Positions 8,626-16,722 of a stretch of DNA of 64,000 nt are shown here, in pieces. Under the pieces are notes generated by a model. That model was not told where the DNA came from. It did no database searches and worked only from the letters and a program-made list of their open reading frames with translations. Both the position numbers and the translations under genes were made by a program. This stretch comes from Pseudomonas sp. TH15 (lineage in GTDB: Bacteria > Pseudomonadota > Gammaproteobacteria > Pseudomonadales > Pseudomonadaceae), in contig NZ_JAEKEL010000001.1 of the NCBI RefSeq assembly GCF_016651105.1, positions 3,214,001 to 3,278,000 of the forward strand. Reading direction: 5' to 3'. The first letter of the stretch is position 1; each line of letters begins with the position of its first letter.

Positions 8626-9664
8626 CGTCAGGGGCGTCTTTGATGTTCACTTTGACGGTGACCGACATGCCCGGGCGGATCTTGCCGTGCAGCGGGTTGT
8701 CCGCGGCGAAGGTCAGTTTGACCGGAATTCGTTGTACGACTTTGGTGAAGTTGCCCGTGGCATTGTCCGGCGGCAACAGGCTGAACTGTGCGCCAGAAGC
8801 GGCGAACAGGCTGTCGACCCGCGCCTGGATCGGCGTATCGCCGTAGGCATCGAAGGTCAGCTCGGCTTTTTGGCCGGGCTGCATATGGCCGATCTGGGTT
8901 TCCTTGAAGTTGGCCTGAATCCAGATGTCCTGATCCGGGACGATCGACAGCAAATAAGCGCCAGCCTGCACATATTGGCCATTGCGTGCGGCGCGCTGGC
9001 CGATCAAGCCGCTGATCGGTGCGTGGATTTCGCTGCGGGTCAGGTTCAGTTGCGATTGGGCCAGGTCGGCTTTGGCGTTGGCGATCATCGCATCGAGGCG
9101 TTTGATCTCGGCGCTCAGGGCGTTGACCTGCTGGCGCTGACTTTGCGCGTCGGCCTGGGCCTTGGTCACTTGCGAGCGGGCGATGTGGTTGTCGGCGGAG
9201 AGGGTGGTCACCCGTTCTTCCGAAACATAGCCGGGTTTGCGCAGGGTCTGGGCGCGGGACAGGTCGATTTGCGAGCGACCAAGGCTGGCCTGGCTGGAAG
9301 CGACTTGCGCATCGCTGGCGGCAATCAGGCTGGCTTGCTGGGTCAGTTTGCTCTGGGCTTGCACGCGCTCGGCTTCGCGCATGGCGAGGGCGGCGTTGGC
9401 GCGGTCGACGGCGAGGTGGAAGTCATCGCCTTCGAGTTTGACCAGCAACTGGCCCTTTTCGACGTGCTGGTTGTCCTGCACTAATACTTCATCGATGCGT
9501 GCGCCCAACTGACTGGAGACACGGGTGATCTCGCCCTGGACATAGGCATTGTCGGTGCTTTCATAAAAGCGTCCCTTGAGAAACCAATGCGCAAAGAAGC
9601 CACCAGCAATCAGCAGGACAATCAACAGAAAAATAAACAGGCGACGCTTGAGTTGGGCAGGCAT
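8615..9664 (-). CDS. EmrA/HlyD-type membrane fusion protein
   Basis: A 349-residue periplasmic adaptor. An N-terminal anchor (FIFLLIVLLIAGGFFAHWFL, residues about 10-29) is followed by the EmrA motif STDNAYVQGEITRVSSQLGA, a half lipoyl domain (VEKGQLLVKLEGDD), an alanine/glutamine-rich coiled coil (residues about 85-195), the second lipoyl half (IHAPISGLIGQRAARNGQYV) and a beta-barrel region. It links the inner-membrane EmrB-like pump to an outer membrane factor, first gene of a two-gene operon. Confidence 0.92.
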   Translation of the reverse strand: MPAQLKRRLFIFLLIVLLIAGGFFAHWFLKGRFYESTDNAYVQGEITRVSSQLGARIDEVLVQDNQHVEKGQLLVKLEGDDFHLAVDRANAALAMREAERVQAQSKLTQQASLIAASDAQVASSQASLGRSQIDLSRAQTLRKPGYVSEERVTTLSADNHIARSQVTKAQADAQSQRQQVNALSAEIKRLDAMIANAKADLAQSQLNLTRSEIHAPISGLIGQRAARNGQYVQAGAYLLSIVPDQDIWIQANFKETQIGHMQPGQKAELTFDAYGDTPIQARVDSLFAASGAQFSLLPPDNATGNFTKVVQRIPVKLTFAADNPLHGKIRPGMSVTVKVNIKDAPDDGR

Positions 9665-9883
9665 GGGGCAAACTGTAGTCGAGAAGTGTAAGGAAAGTTA
9701 TCAGCAGGCGAATCTGGCATACAGCCGATAAACGGTAAATGCCATTGGCTGATATTCGGCCATTCACCGCGGCATACGGGCGTTGTAGACGCAACCTTGG
9801 CTTAAATGCCCTGCTGACTGGAGCCGGGCGGGTATCGCCTGTTACCATTCGCCCTTTGTTTGATCTTCATTTCGAGACTTGCC

Positions 9884-11368
9884 ATGACCACCGTCCGCAC
9901 GCGCATCGCGCCATCGCCTACCGGGGACCCCCACGTAGGTACCGCTTACATCGCATTGTTCAACTACTGCTTTGCCAAGCAGCATGGCGGTGAGTTCATC
10001 CTGCGGATCGAAGACACCGACCAATTGCGTTCGACCCGCGAGTCCGAACAGCAGATCTTCGACGCCCTGCGCTGGTTGGGTATCGACTGGAGCGAAGGCC
10101 CGGACGTTGGCGGCCCGCACGGTCCATACCGTCAGAGCGAGCGCGGCGAGATCTATCAGAAGTACTGCCAGCAACTGGTTGAAATGGGCCACGCCTTCCC
10201 GTGCTTCTGCACCGCCGAAGAACTGGACCAAATGCGCGCCGAGCAAATGGCCCGTGGCGAAACCCCGCGTTACGACGGCCGTGCACTGTTGTTGTCGGCG
10301 GAAGAAGTCGCCCGTCGCCTGGCCGCCGGCGAGCCGCATGTGATCCGCATGAAAGTGCCGAGCGAAGGCGTTTGCGTGGTGCCGGACATGCTCCGTGGCG
10401 ACGTCGAGATCCCGTGGGATCGCATGGACATGCAAGTGCTGATGAAGACCGACGGCCTGCCGACGTACTTCCTGGCCAACGTGGTCGACGACCACTTGAT
10501 GGGCATCACCCACGTGCTGCGCGGCGAAGAATGGCTGCCCTCGGCGCCGAAACTGATCTTGCTGTACGAGTACTTCGGCTGGGAACAACCGGAACTGTGC
10601 TACATGCCGCTGCTGCGTAACCCGGACAAGAGCAAGCTGTCCAAACGCAAGAACCCGACCTCGGTGACGTTCTACGAGCGCATGGGCTTCATGCCGGAAG
10701 CGATGCTCAACTACCTGGGTCGCATGGGCTGGTCGATGCCGGACGAGCGCGAGAAGTTCTCGCTGCAGGAAATGGTCGACAACTTTGACCTGAGCCGCGT
10801 CTCGCTCGGCGGCCCGATCTTCGACGTCGAGAAACTGTCGTGGCTGAACGGCCAGTGGCTGCGGGACTTGCCGGTGGAAGAATTTGCCAGCCGCTTGCAG
10901 ACCTGGGCGCTGAACCCGGAATACATGATGAAGATCGCACCGCACGTGCAGGGCCGGGTTGAAACCTTCAGCCAGGTTGCGCCGTTGGCCGGGTTCTTCT
11001 TCGCGGGTGGCGTGAACCCGGACGCCAAGCTGTTCGAATCCAAGAAGCTCTCGGGCGATCAGGTTCGTCAGTTGATGCAATTGATTCTGTGGAAGCTCGA
11101 AAGCCTGCGTCAGTGGGAAAAGGACAGCATCACCGCGACGATTCAAGCGGTGGTCGAGTCCCTGGAGCTGAAGCTGCGTGACGCCATGCCACTGATGTTC
11201 GCTGCGATTACTGGCCAGGCCAGTTCGGTGTCGGTGCTTGATGCGATGGAAATCCTCGGCCCGGACCTGACGCGTTTCCGTCTGCGCCAGGCCATCGACT
11301 TGCTCGGTGGCGTGTCGAAGAAGGAAAACAAGGAGTGGGAAAAACTGCTGGGCAATATCGCCTCGTAG
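9884..11368 (+). CDS. gltX: Glutamyl-tRNA synthetase
   Basis: A 494-residue class I aminoacyl-tRNA synthetase that charges tRNA-Glu with glutamate. The HIGH-like motif is [12 protein letters not shown] (residues 9-20) and the KMSKS-like motif is KLSKRKNP. The ATG at 9884 starts right before the conserved [10 protein letters not shown]; an upstream TTG at 9860 is less likely. It lies just before a cluster holding two tRNA-Glu genes, its own substrates. Confidence 0.97.
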   Translation: MTTVRTRIAPSPTGDPHVGTAYIALFNYCFAKQHGGEFILRIEDTDQLRSTRESEQQIFDALRWLGIDWSEGPDVGGPHGPYRQSERGEIYQKYCQQLVEMGHAFPCFCTAEELDQMRAEQMARGETPRYDGRALLLSAEEVARRLAAGEPHVIRMKVPSEGVCVVPDMLRGDVEIPWDRMDMQVLMKTDGLPTYFLANVVDDHLMGITHVLRGEEWLPSAPKLILLYEYFGWEQPELCYMPLLRNPDKSKLSKRKNPTSVTFYERMGFMPEAMLNYLGRMGWSMPDEREKFSLQEMVDNFDLSRVSLGGPIFDVEKLSWLNGQWLRDLPVEEFASRLQTWALNPEYMMKIAPHVQGRVETFSQVAPLAGFFFAGGVNPDAKLFESKKLSGDQVRQLMQLILWKLESLRQWEKDSITATIQAVVESLELKLRDAMPLMFAAITGQASSVSVLDAMEILGPDLTRFRLRQAIDLLGGVSKKENKEWEKLLGNIAS

Positions 11369-11438
11369 GAGCTGCCGAAGGCTGCGATCTTTTGATCTTC
11401 TTCTTCGGCACTTCGCAAAAGATCGCAGGCTTCGCCAG
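11365..11438. repeat. Degenerate REP pair, GATCGCAGCC family
   Basis: Inverted copies starting within the gltX stop codon region (GTAGGAGCTGCCGAAGGCTG) with a more diverged second arm. It may also act as the gltX 3' end, as no separate terminator is seen. Confidence 0.7.
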
Positions 11439-11543
11439 GTTCCATGGGCCTGCGTTCTTTCCCAAGGCCCCGGTTTTTCGGGGGAAGGGCGGTAAGTGAT
11501 TGTTATGTCGGCAAAAAACTTTGAAATATTTTAAAAATAAGTT

Positions 11544-11572
11544 TGACAGGCTTTCGATGCGCCATTAAGATT
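11544..11572 (+). promoter_or_regulatory. Strong promoter of the Ala/Glu tRNA cluster
   Basis: TTGACA (11544-11549), exact 17-nt spacer, TAAGAT (11567-11572), preceded by an A/T-rich UP-like stretch and followed by a GC-rich discriminator (TCGCCCC) typical of growth-rate and stringently controlled stable RNA promoters. Confidence 0.85.
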
Positions 11573-11592
11573 CGCCCCGTCCTCAGCGATGA

Positions 11593-11668
<76 letters not shown>

Positions 11669-11747
11669 ATTTACACTTCAAGGTCTGGCCACACCGGCTT
11701 TGAAGCGATCAACACTCAGTGTTGATCTGTTGTATAGAAGGGTTTGC

Positions 11748-11823
11748 GTCCCCTTCGTCTAGTGGCCTAGGACACCGCCCTTTCACGGCGGTAACAGGGG
11801 TTCGAGTCCCCTAGGGGACGCCA
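11748..11823 (+). tRNA. tRNA-Glu (anticodon TTC), copy 1
   Basis: A 76-nt cloverleaf beginning GTCCCCTTCGTCTAGTGGCC, anticodon loop CTTTCAC with TTC, acceptor GTCCCCT/AGGGGAC, encoded CCA end. Confidence 0.97.
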
Positions 11824-11875
11824 GTTTTACAGAAGTAGTGTCGCAAGATGCCGCTCCGCCGCCAGGCGATAAATC

Positions 11876-11951
<76 letters not shown>

Positions 11952-12030
11952 ATTTTACAGTTCAAGGTCTGGCCACACCGGCCTTGAATCGATCAGCACT
12001 CAGCGCTGGTCAGTTGTATAGAAGGTTTGT

Positions 12031-12106
12031 GTCCCCTTCGTCTAGTGGCCTAGGACACCGCCCTTTCACGGCGGTAACAGGGGTTCGAGTCCCCTAGGGG
12101 ACGCCA
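12031..12106 (+). tRNA. tRNA-Glu (anticodon TTC), copy 2
   Basis: Identical to copy 1 over the mature tRNA, last gene of the cluster. Confidence 0.97.
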
Positions 12107-12131
12107 CGATTACCCGCTTTGCGGGATTTAT

Positions 12132-12164
12132 AAGGGTCATTCAATTATTGAATGGCCCTTTTGT
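12132..12164 (+). terminator. Terminator of the Ala/Glu tRNA cluster
   Basis: Stem AAGGGTCATTCAAT with ATTGAATGGCCCTT (one G-T pair) followed by Ts, 26 nt after the last tRNA. Confidence 0.85.
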
Positions 12165-12252
12165 TTGTCTGGCGTTTGGCCAATTCTCCTTTTTCTTCAA
12201 AACTGTTCTTCAGACCAGCGGTCACACCCATGACTTGCGCAAAATTATTATG

Positions 12253-12279
12253 CGAATAATATTCTAGTCGTAATATTCG
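12253..12279 (+). promoter_or_regulatory. Possible TetR autoregulatory operator
   Basis: Inverted half-sites CGAATAATATT and AATATTCG separated by 8 nt, ending at the GGAGG ribosome binding site of the TetR gene. The position fits autorepression; the binding is inferred. Confidence 0.4.
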
Positions 12280-12288
12280 GAGGCAACG

Positions 12289-12828
12289 ATGAACGATAAA
12301 AAAGCTCAAACCCGCGAACGCATCCTCAAGGCTGCCAGCGCTGCGCTGATCCAGCGTGGCCCGGCCGAGCCGAGTGTGGGCGAAGTGATGGGTGCGGCCG
12401 GTCTGACGGTCGGCGGCTTCTACGCGCACTTTGAAAGCAAGGACGCGCTGATGCTGGAAGCGTTCAAGCAACTGCTCGGCCAGCGCCGAGGCTTGATCGC
12501 CGACATGGACGCCGAGTTGACCGGCGAAGAGCGTCGCGCCTTGGTCGCTGCGTTCTACCTGTCGCGTAAACACCGCGATTCCACCGAGCACGCGTGCCCG
12601 ATCCCGGCTTCAGTCGGTGAGCTGGGACGTCTGCCGGACGAATTCCGTGTGGCGTTGAATGAACACGTGGAAATGATGGTCGCGCAGTTGGCGGCCAGCC
12701 CGGAAGACACCGATAAAGCCCTGGCTGACATGGCCTTGATGGTCGGTGGTTTGGCTCTGGCGCGGGCGCTGGGGCCAGGTGAGTTGTCCGATCGACTGCT
12801 GCGCGCCGCCAAATCAGCGGTGCTATGA
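12289..12828 (+). CDS. TetR-family transcriptional regulator
   Basis: A 179-residue regulator with the N-terminal TetR helix-turn-helix (RERILKAASAALIQRG, then VGEVMGAAGLTVGGFYAHFE, residues about 8-50) and a C-terminal ligand-binding domain. GGAGG lies 5 nt before the ATG. It is followed within 30 nt by a hydrolase gene on the same strand, so it probably regulates itself and the hydrolase. Ligand unknown. Confidence 0.9.
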   Translation: MNDKKAQTRERILKAASAALIQRGPAEPSVGEVMGAAGLTVGGFYAHFESKDALMLEAFKQLLGQRRGLIADMDAELTGEERRALVAAFYLSRKHRDSTEHACPIPASVGELGRLPDEFRVALNEHVEMMVAQLAASPEDTDKALADMALMVGGLALARALGPGELSDRLLRAAKSAVL

Positions 12829-12858
12829 CCTGAAGGCAAAAGCCTGAGGAGTGGAGCG

Positions 12859-13692
12859 ATGAGCACGTTAAAGTGGGTTCGTGGCGTTAATGGCACCTTA
12901 GGCTGGTTCGCACCAAAACTGGTCGCAAGCAAAATGCGACTGGCGTTCATGACACCGCGCACATTTGCGCCCCGTGACTGGGAGTTGCCGCTGCTGGCGA
13001 AATCCGAGCGGATCACCTTGCGGTTCGGCCTCTCGGCTTTGCGCTGGGGGCAGGGCCCGGCGGTCTTGTTGATGCACGGTTGGGAAGGGCGGCCCACCCA
13101 ATTCGCCAGCCTGATCACCGCGCTTGTGGAAGCTGGCTACACCGTGGTGGCGCTGGACGGTCCGGCCCACGGTCGCTCCCCAGGTCGCGAAGCCAATGTG
13201 GTGCTGTTCGCCCGGGCCATGCTCGAAGCGGCCGCTGAGTTGCCGCCTCTGCAAGCGGTCATCGGCCACTCCATGGGCGGCGCCAGTGCGATGCTCGCGG
13301 TGCAATTGGGTTTGCGCACCGAGACCCTGGTGACGATTGCCGCTCCGGCACGGATTCTAGGTGTATTGCGTGGTTTCGCCCGCTATGTACGACTACCACC
13401 GAAAGCCCGCTCGGCGTTCATTCGCCAAGTCGAGAAAGACGTCGGCATGCGCGCCGCCACCCTGGATGTCGCGCACTATCAACTCGATATGCCGGGGTTG
13501 ATCGTCCACGCCGAAGACGATTGCTTTGTGTCCGCCAAGGAAGCCCAACTGATCCACGAAGCCTGGTTCGACAGTCGCCTGTTGCGCCTGGAGGAGGGTG
13601 GTCATCAGCGCGTGCTGGCGGACCCTCGGGTGATTGATGGGGTGCTATCACTGCTGGCCGGCCGCAGCCTTCAGGCGCGGCAATTGGCCTGA
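12859..13692 (+). CDS. Alpha/beta hydrolase
   Basis: A 277-residue alpha/beta-fold hydrolase. The oxyanion-hole segment VLLMHGWEGRPTQF is at residues about 69-82, the nucleophile elbow GHSMGG has the catalytic serine at about residue 138, and the acid and histidine probably lie in VHAEDDCFV and EEGGHQRVL near the C-terminus. No signal peptide is seen. It follows the TetR gene and precedes a thioesterase gene, suggesting a small unit acting on an ester or thioester, but the substrate is not deducible. Confidence 0.88.
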   Translation: MSTLKWVRGVNGTLGWFAPKLVASKMRLAFMTPRTFAPRDWELPLLAKSERITLRFGLSALRWGQGPAVLLMHGWEGRPTQFASLITALVEAGYTVVALDGPAHGRSPGREANVVLFARAMLEAAAELPPLQAVIGHSMGGASAMLAVQLGLRTETLVTIAAPARILGVLRGFARYVRLPPKARSAFIRQVEKDVGMRAATLDVAHYQLDMPGLIVHAEDDCFVSAKEAQLIHEAWFDSRLLRLEEGGHQRVLADPRVIDGVLSLLAGRSLQARQLA

Positions 13693-13740
13693 GCATCCGT
13701 TACACTCCCCCGGTCGAATTTATCTGACCGGGAGTGGGGC

Positions 13741-14178
13741 ATGGGCTGGGATCGGGCAACGCCATTTATCATTGATCTGGAAGTCGGCGCCGAGGACATC
13801 GACGGGCTGGGCCACGCGAACAACGCGGTGTACGTGACCTGGCTCGAACGCTGCGCCTGGCGCCACTCGCAACGGCTTGGCCTGGACCTGGTCGAGTACC
13901 GTCGGCTGGATCGGGCGATGGCCGTGGTGCGCCACGAGATCGATTATCTCGCCGCCGCTTATGAAGGCGACGAGTTGCAATTGGCGACCTGGATCGTCGA
14001 TTGGGACCAGCGCCTGAAAATGACCCGCCACTTCCAGTTGAAGCGCCCAAGCGACAACACCACGCTGCTGCGTGCCCAAACCACCTTCGTCTGCATCGAA
14101 CTGTCCACCGGTAAGCCCAAGCGCATGCCTGTGGAATTTATCGAAGGCTACGGCCCGGCGTTGCAAGTCCTGACCTGA
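13741..14178 (+). CDS. Hotdog-fold acyl-CoA thioesterase
   Basis: A 145-residue single-domain 4HBT/YbgC-like thioesterase. The motif VGAEDIDGLGHANNAVYVTW (residues about 14-33) is the catalytic helix region with the conserved Asp and the HANN sequence. Members hydrolyse acyl-CoA or related thioesters as tetramers in the cytoplasm. The gene begins 48 nt after the hydrolase, and GGGAGT precedes the ATG. Confidence 0.88.
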   Translation: MGWDRATPFIIDLEVGAEDIDGLGHANNAVYVTWLERCAWRHSQRLGLDLVEYRRLDRAMAVVRHEIDYLAAAYEGDELQLATWIVDWDQRLKMTRHFQLKRPSDNTTLLRAQTTFVCIELSTGKPKRMPVEFIEGYGPALQVLT

Positions 14179-14186
14179 GCCAATCC

Positions 14187-14270
14187 CTGTAGGAGCTGCC
14201 GAAGGCTGCGATCTTTTGATCTTGACCTTCGTCGCAAAGTCAAAAGATCGCAGCCTTCGGCAGCTCCTAC
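14187..14270. repeat. REP pair, GATCGCAGCC family
   Basis: Near-perfect inverted copies (GTAGGAGCTGCCGAAGGCTG and its complement) around a short spacer, between the thioesterase gene and dusC. Confidence 0.85.
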
Positions 14271-14320
14271 CCGGGCTAAACCTGTAAACTGCCGCACGTT
14301 TTTCGTTGAGTGTGTTTTCC

Positions 14321-15280
14321 ATGCAAATTGCTTTGGCGCCCATGGAGGGGTTGGTCGACAACATCCTGCGGGACGTGCTCACCCGCGTCGGCGGTATCGA
14401 TTGGTGTGTAACCGAATTCATTCGGATCAACGATCAACTGCTCACGCCGGCCTATTACCACAAGTTCGGTCCTGAACTGCTGAACGGTGCGCGAACCGCG
14501 TCCGGTGTGCCATTGCGTGTGCAATTGCTTGGCTCCGACCCGGTGTGCCTGGCGGAAAACGCGGCGCTGGCCTGCGAGCTGGGCTCGGAAGTCATCGACC
14601 TGAACTTCGGCTGTCCGGCCAAGACCGTCAACAAGTCTCGTGGCGGTGCAGTGCTGCTCAAAGAACCCGAGCTGCTCAACGAAATTGTCGAACACGTCCG
14701 TCGTGCCGTGCCCGCACACATCCCGGTCACCGCCAAGATGCGCCTCGGCTTCGATAGCCCGGATGGCGCGCTGGTCTGCGCCACGGCCCTGGCCGAGGGT
14801 GGCGCGGCGCACATCGTGGTGCATGCGCGGACCAAGACCGATGGCTACAAACCGCCGGCCCACTGGGAGTGGATTCCACGGGTACAGGACGTGGTCAAGG
14901 TGCCGGTGTTCGCCAATGGCGACATCTGGAGCGTCGAAGACTGGCGTCGTTGCCGCGAAATCAGCGGTGTCGAAGACATCATGCTCGGTCGTGGCCTGGT
15001 GTCGCGCCCGGACTTGGCCCGGCAAATCGCCGCCGCGCGAGCCGGCGAAGAAGTGGTCGAGATGACCTGGGCCGAGCTACTGCCACTGATCCAGGACTTT
15101 TGGCTGCAAGCCAAGGCACAAATGACTCCGCGCCAATCGCCGGGTCGCTTGAAGCAATGGCTGGCAATGTTGACCCGCAACTATCCCGAAGCAGTGGAGC
15201 TGTTCACCGTGCTGCGGCGTGAGACCGAACTGGATCATGTCTCGCGTTTGCTGGGTTTGAAAGTCGCGCAAGCGGCCTGA
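14321..15280 (+). CDS. dusC: tRNA-dihydrouridine(16) synthase
   Basis: A 319-residue FMN enzyme that reduces uridine to dihydrouridine in the tRNA D loop using NADPH. It starts [20 protein letters not shown], with the FMN-binding APMEG motif, and carries the catalytic cysteine C98 in [26 protein letters not shown] and [10 protein letters not shown] complete the barrel. The length and the short APMEGL start without an extended N-terminus fit DusC rather than DusA or DusB. The ATG at 14321 is preferred over an upstream TTG at 14306. Confidence 0.92.
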   Translation: MQIALAPMEGLVDNILRDVLTRVGGIDWCVTEFIRINDQLLTPAYYHKFGPELLNGARTASGVPLRVQLLGSDPVCLAENAALACELGSEVIDLNFGCPAKTVNKSRGGAVLLKEPELLNEIVEHVRRAVPAHIPVTAKMRLGFDSPDGALVCATALAEGGAAHIVVHARTKTDGYKPPAHWEWIPRVQDVVKVPVFANGDIWSVEDWRRCREISGVEDIMLGRGLVSRPDLARQIAAARAGEEVVEMTWAELLPLIQDFWLQAKAQMTPRQSPGRLKQWLAMLTRNYPEAVELFTVLRRETELDHVSRLLGLKVAQAA

Positions 15281-15299
15281 AAAAATCTGCAAATAATCT

Positions 15300-15327
15300 C
15301 TTGAAATCAAATTGGCGGCCCCTATTT
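15300..15327 (+). promoter_or_regulatory. Sigma-32 heat-shock promoter of ibpA
   Basis: CTTGAAA (15300-15306), 12-nt spacer, CCCCTATTT (15319-15327), close to the RpoH consensus CTTGAAA-N11-16-CCCCATNT. Confidence 0.85.
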
Positions 15328-15330
15328 AAG

Positions 15331-15400
15331 GGTTACGCGATGCCGAATTCGGGTCGCGGATACACAAAACCTTGCTGATTGTTTTCAGGAGATTTGAACC
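15331..15400 (+). promoter_or_regulatory. ROSE-type RNA thermometer in the ibpA leader
   Basis: The leader folds into hairpins. The last one, 15371-15391, pairs CTTGCTGA with TCAGGAG, sequestering the Shine-Dalgarno AGGAG with a single unpaired G opposite it and a weak U-G pair, the hallmark of ROSE thermometers that melt at heat-shock temperature. An upstream hairpin lies at 15337-15358 (GCGA..CCGA..TCGG..TCGC). ROSE control of small heat-shock genes is established in pseudomonads; the pairing here is read directly. Confidence 0.85.
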
Positions 15401-15847
15401 ATGAGTACTGCATTTTCCCTCGCACCACTGTTCCGTTCCTCGGTAGGCTTCGACCGTTTCAACGACCTGTTCGAAACCGCCCTGCGCAACGAGCCTGGTA
15501 GCACCTATCCGCCTTACAACGTGGAAAAGCACGGTGACGATCAATATCGCATCGTCGTTGCCGCGGCCGGTTTCCAGGAAGAAGACCTGGAGTTGCAAGT
15601 CGAGAAGGGTGTGCTGACCATCAGTGGTGGCAAGCGTGATGCCAACGAAGGCGTGACCTTCCTGCACCAGGGCATCGCCCAGCGTGCATTCAAGTTGTCC
15701 TTCCGCCTGGCTGATCACATCGAGATCAAAGCCGCCGACCTGAGTAACGGTCTGCTGAGCATTGACCTGTTGCGTGTGGTCCCGGAAGAAGCGAAGGCCA
15801 AGCGCATCCCGATCAGCGGGACGCAAAAACCGGCTCTGCAGCACTGA
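15401..15847 (+). CDS. ibpA: Small heat-shock protein (Hsp20)
   Basis: A 148-residue IbpA-type ATP-independent holdase that binds aggregating proteins and hands them to DnaK/ClpB. The alpha-crystallin domain spans about residues 35-130 (PPYNVEKHGDDQYRIVVAAA, GVLTISGGKR) and the C-terminal anchoring motif is RIPIS. It stands alone with its own heat-shock promoter, thermometer and terminator. A paralogue elsewhere in the genome is possible. Confidence 0.95.
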   Translation: MSTAFSLAPLFRSSVGFDRFNDLFETALRNEPGSTYPPYNVEKHGDDQYRIVVAAAGFQEEDLELQVEKGVLTISGGKRDANEGVTFLHQGIAQRAFKLSFRLADHIEIKAADLSNGLLSIDLLRVVPEEAKAKRIPISGTQKPALQH

Positions 15848-15894
15848 TTCAGTTGCAGATAAAAGCGTCTGAATGGGCGCTGAGCCGCTGAACG

Positions 15895-15922
15895 AAGGCC
15901 CCGATACGTCGGGGCCTTTTTT
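15895..15922 (+). terminator. Terminator of ibpA
   Basis: Stem AAGGCCCCGA / TCGGGGCCTT with a TACG loop and a T tract. Confidence 0.9.
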
Positions 15923-16026
15923 ATGGGCGCTACACACCGGCTTTGCCGCCCGGCAGCGGTTTCTCTACAATCCGCCGCAGTTTTGCCGACCCTCCATCCC
16001 TCACCGGTCGGCCTGGAGCATTTTTC

Positions 16027-16722
16027 ATGGATGAGATTCAGCAGCGCTGGCTGTGGGCCCTGTCTGCGCCTATGGCGGCGCTCAATCCTGGAGCCGGGTA
16101 CGACGACCCTGCTTTCTGCGACGACGCGTACATCAATCTGAAGAACAGCTGGGGCATTGATGACCGCCAGGAGCTGTTCGGCATGCTCAGGCGGATGACC
16201 GACGACGGCCATGCCAAACATCTCAGTGCCGCGTATCTGGCCTGGCAGCGTTGCCTGCCGAGTGAATGGCCGGCGCTGCTTGAGCGCCTCGAACTCCGTG
16301 AACGCGTTCTGCATGAGTTTGCCAGCCGCACCTTCGACAGCTGCGGGGCTGGCGGGATTTTGTCCTGGGACTACGGGCGCATGGGGTTCCTCCTGCGCTG
16401 CGGTGTGCGCAACCAGTGGATTGATCTGGTCGAGAGTCAGTGGCTGCACACGCGCCTGGCCGTCAGGGCGCAATTTCATTACGACAGCTGGATGGCTTAC
16501 TTCCATGGCTTCCTTATCGGTCGCGCATTCTGGTGCTGCCAGAGTAAAAGTGAAGAGGCACTGGCGTTCGAGCTCGATCGACAAGGGCAGACCACGCATA
16601 ACCTGCTGATCGCCCGTGGTATGGATCAGAACATCCCGCAGTTTCTGCCTGACTTGCCTTGGCAAATGGAAATCGAGTTGCCGCCACGTCCGGCATCGCT
16701 CAAGGAGTTCGACTGGTCATGA
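16027..16722 (+). CDS. DUF1266 protein, HscC-associated
   Basis: A 231-residue protein with the DUF1266 pattern: SWGIDDRQELFGMLRRMTDDGH at about residues 41-62 and SWDYGRMGFLLRCGV at about residues 117-131, a tryptophan-rich helical domain that lacks a signal peptide. DUF1266 proteins (YbeR, YbeU in Escherichia coli) are encoded beside DjlB/DjlC and HscC; here the gene overlaps the J-like gene by ATGA and lies near hscC, so the association is conserved. Biochemical function unknown. The ATG at 16027 follows a TGGAGC site; an upstream in-frame start at 15943 is less likely. Confidence 0.85.
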   Translation: MDEIQQRWLWALSAPMAALNPGAGYDDPAFCDDAYINLKNSWGIDDRQELFGMLRRMTDDGHAKHLSAAYLAWQRCLPSEWPALLERLELRERVLHEFASRTFDSCGAGGILSWDYGRMGFLLRCGVRNQWIDLVESQWLHTRLAVRAQFHYDSWMAYFHGFLIGRAFWCCQSKSEEALAFELDRQGQTTHNLLIARGMDQNIPQFLPDLPWQMEIELPPRPASLKEFDWS

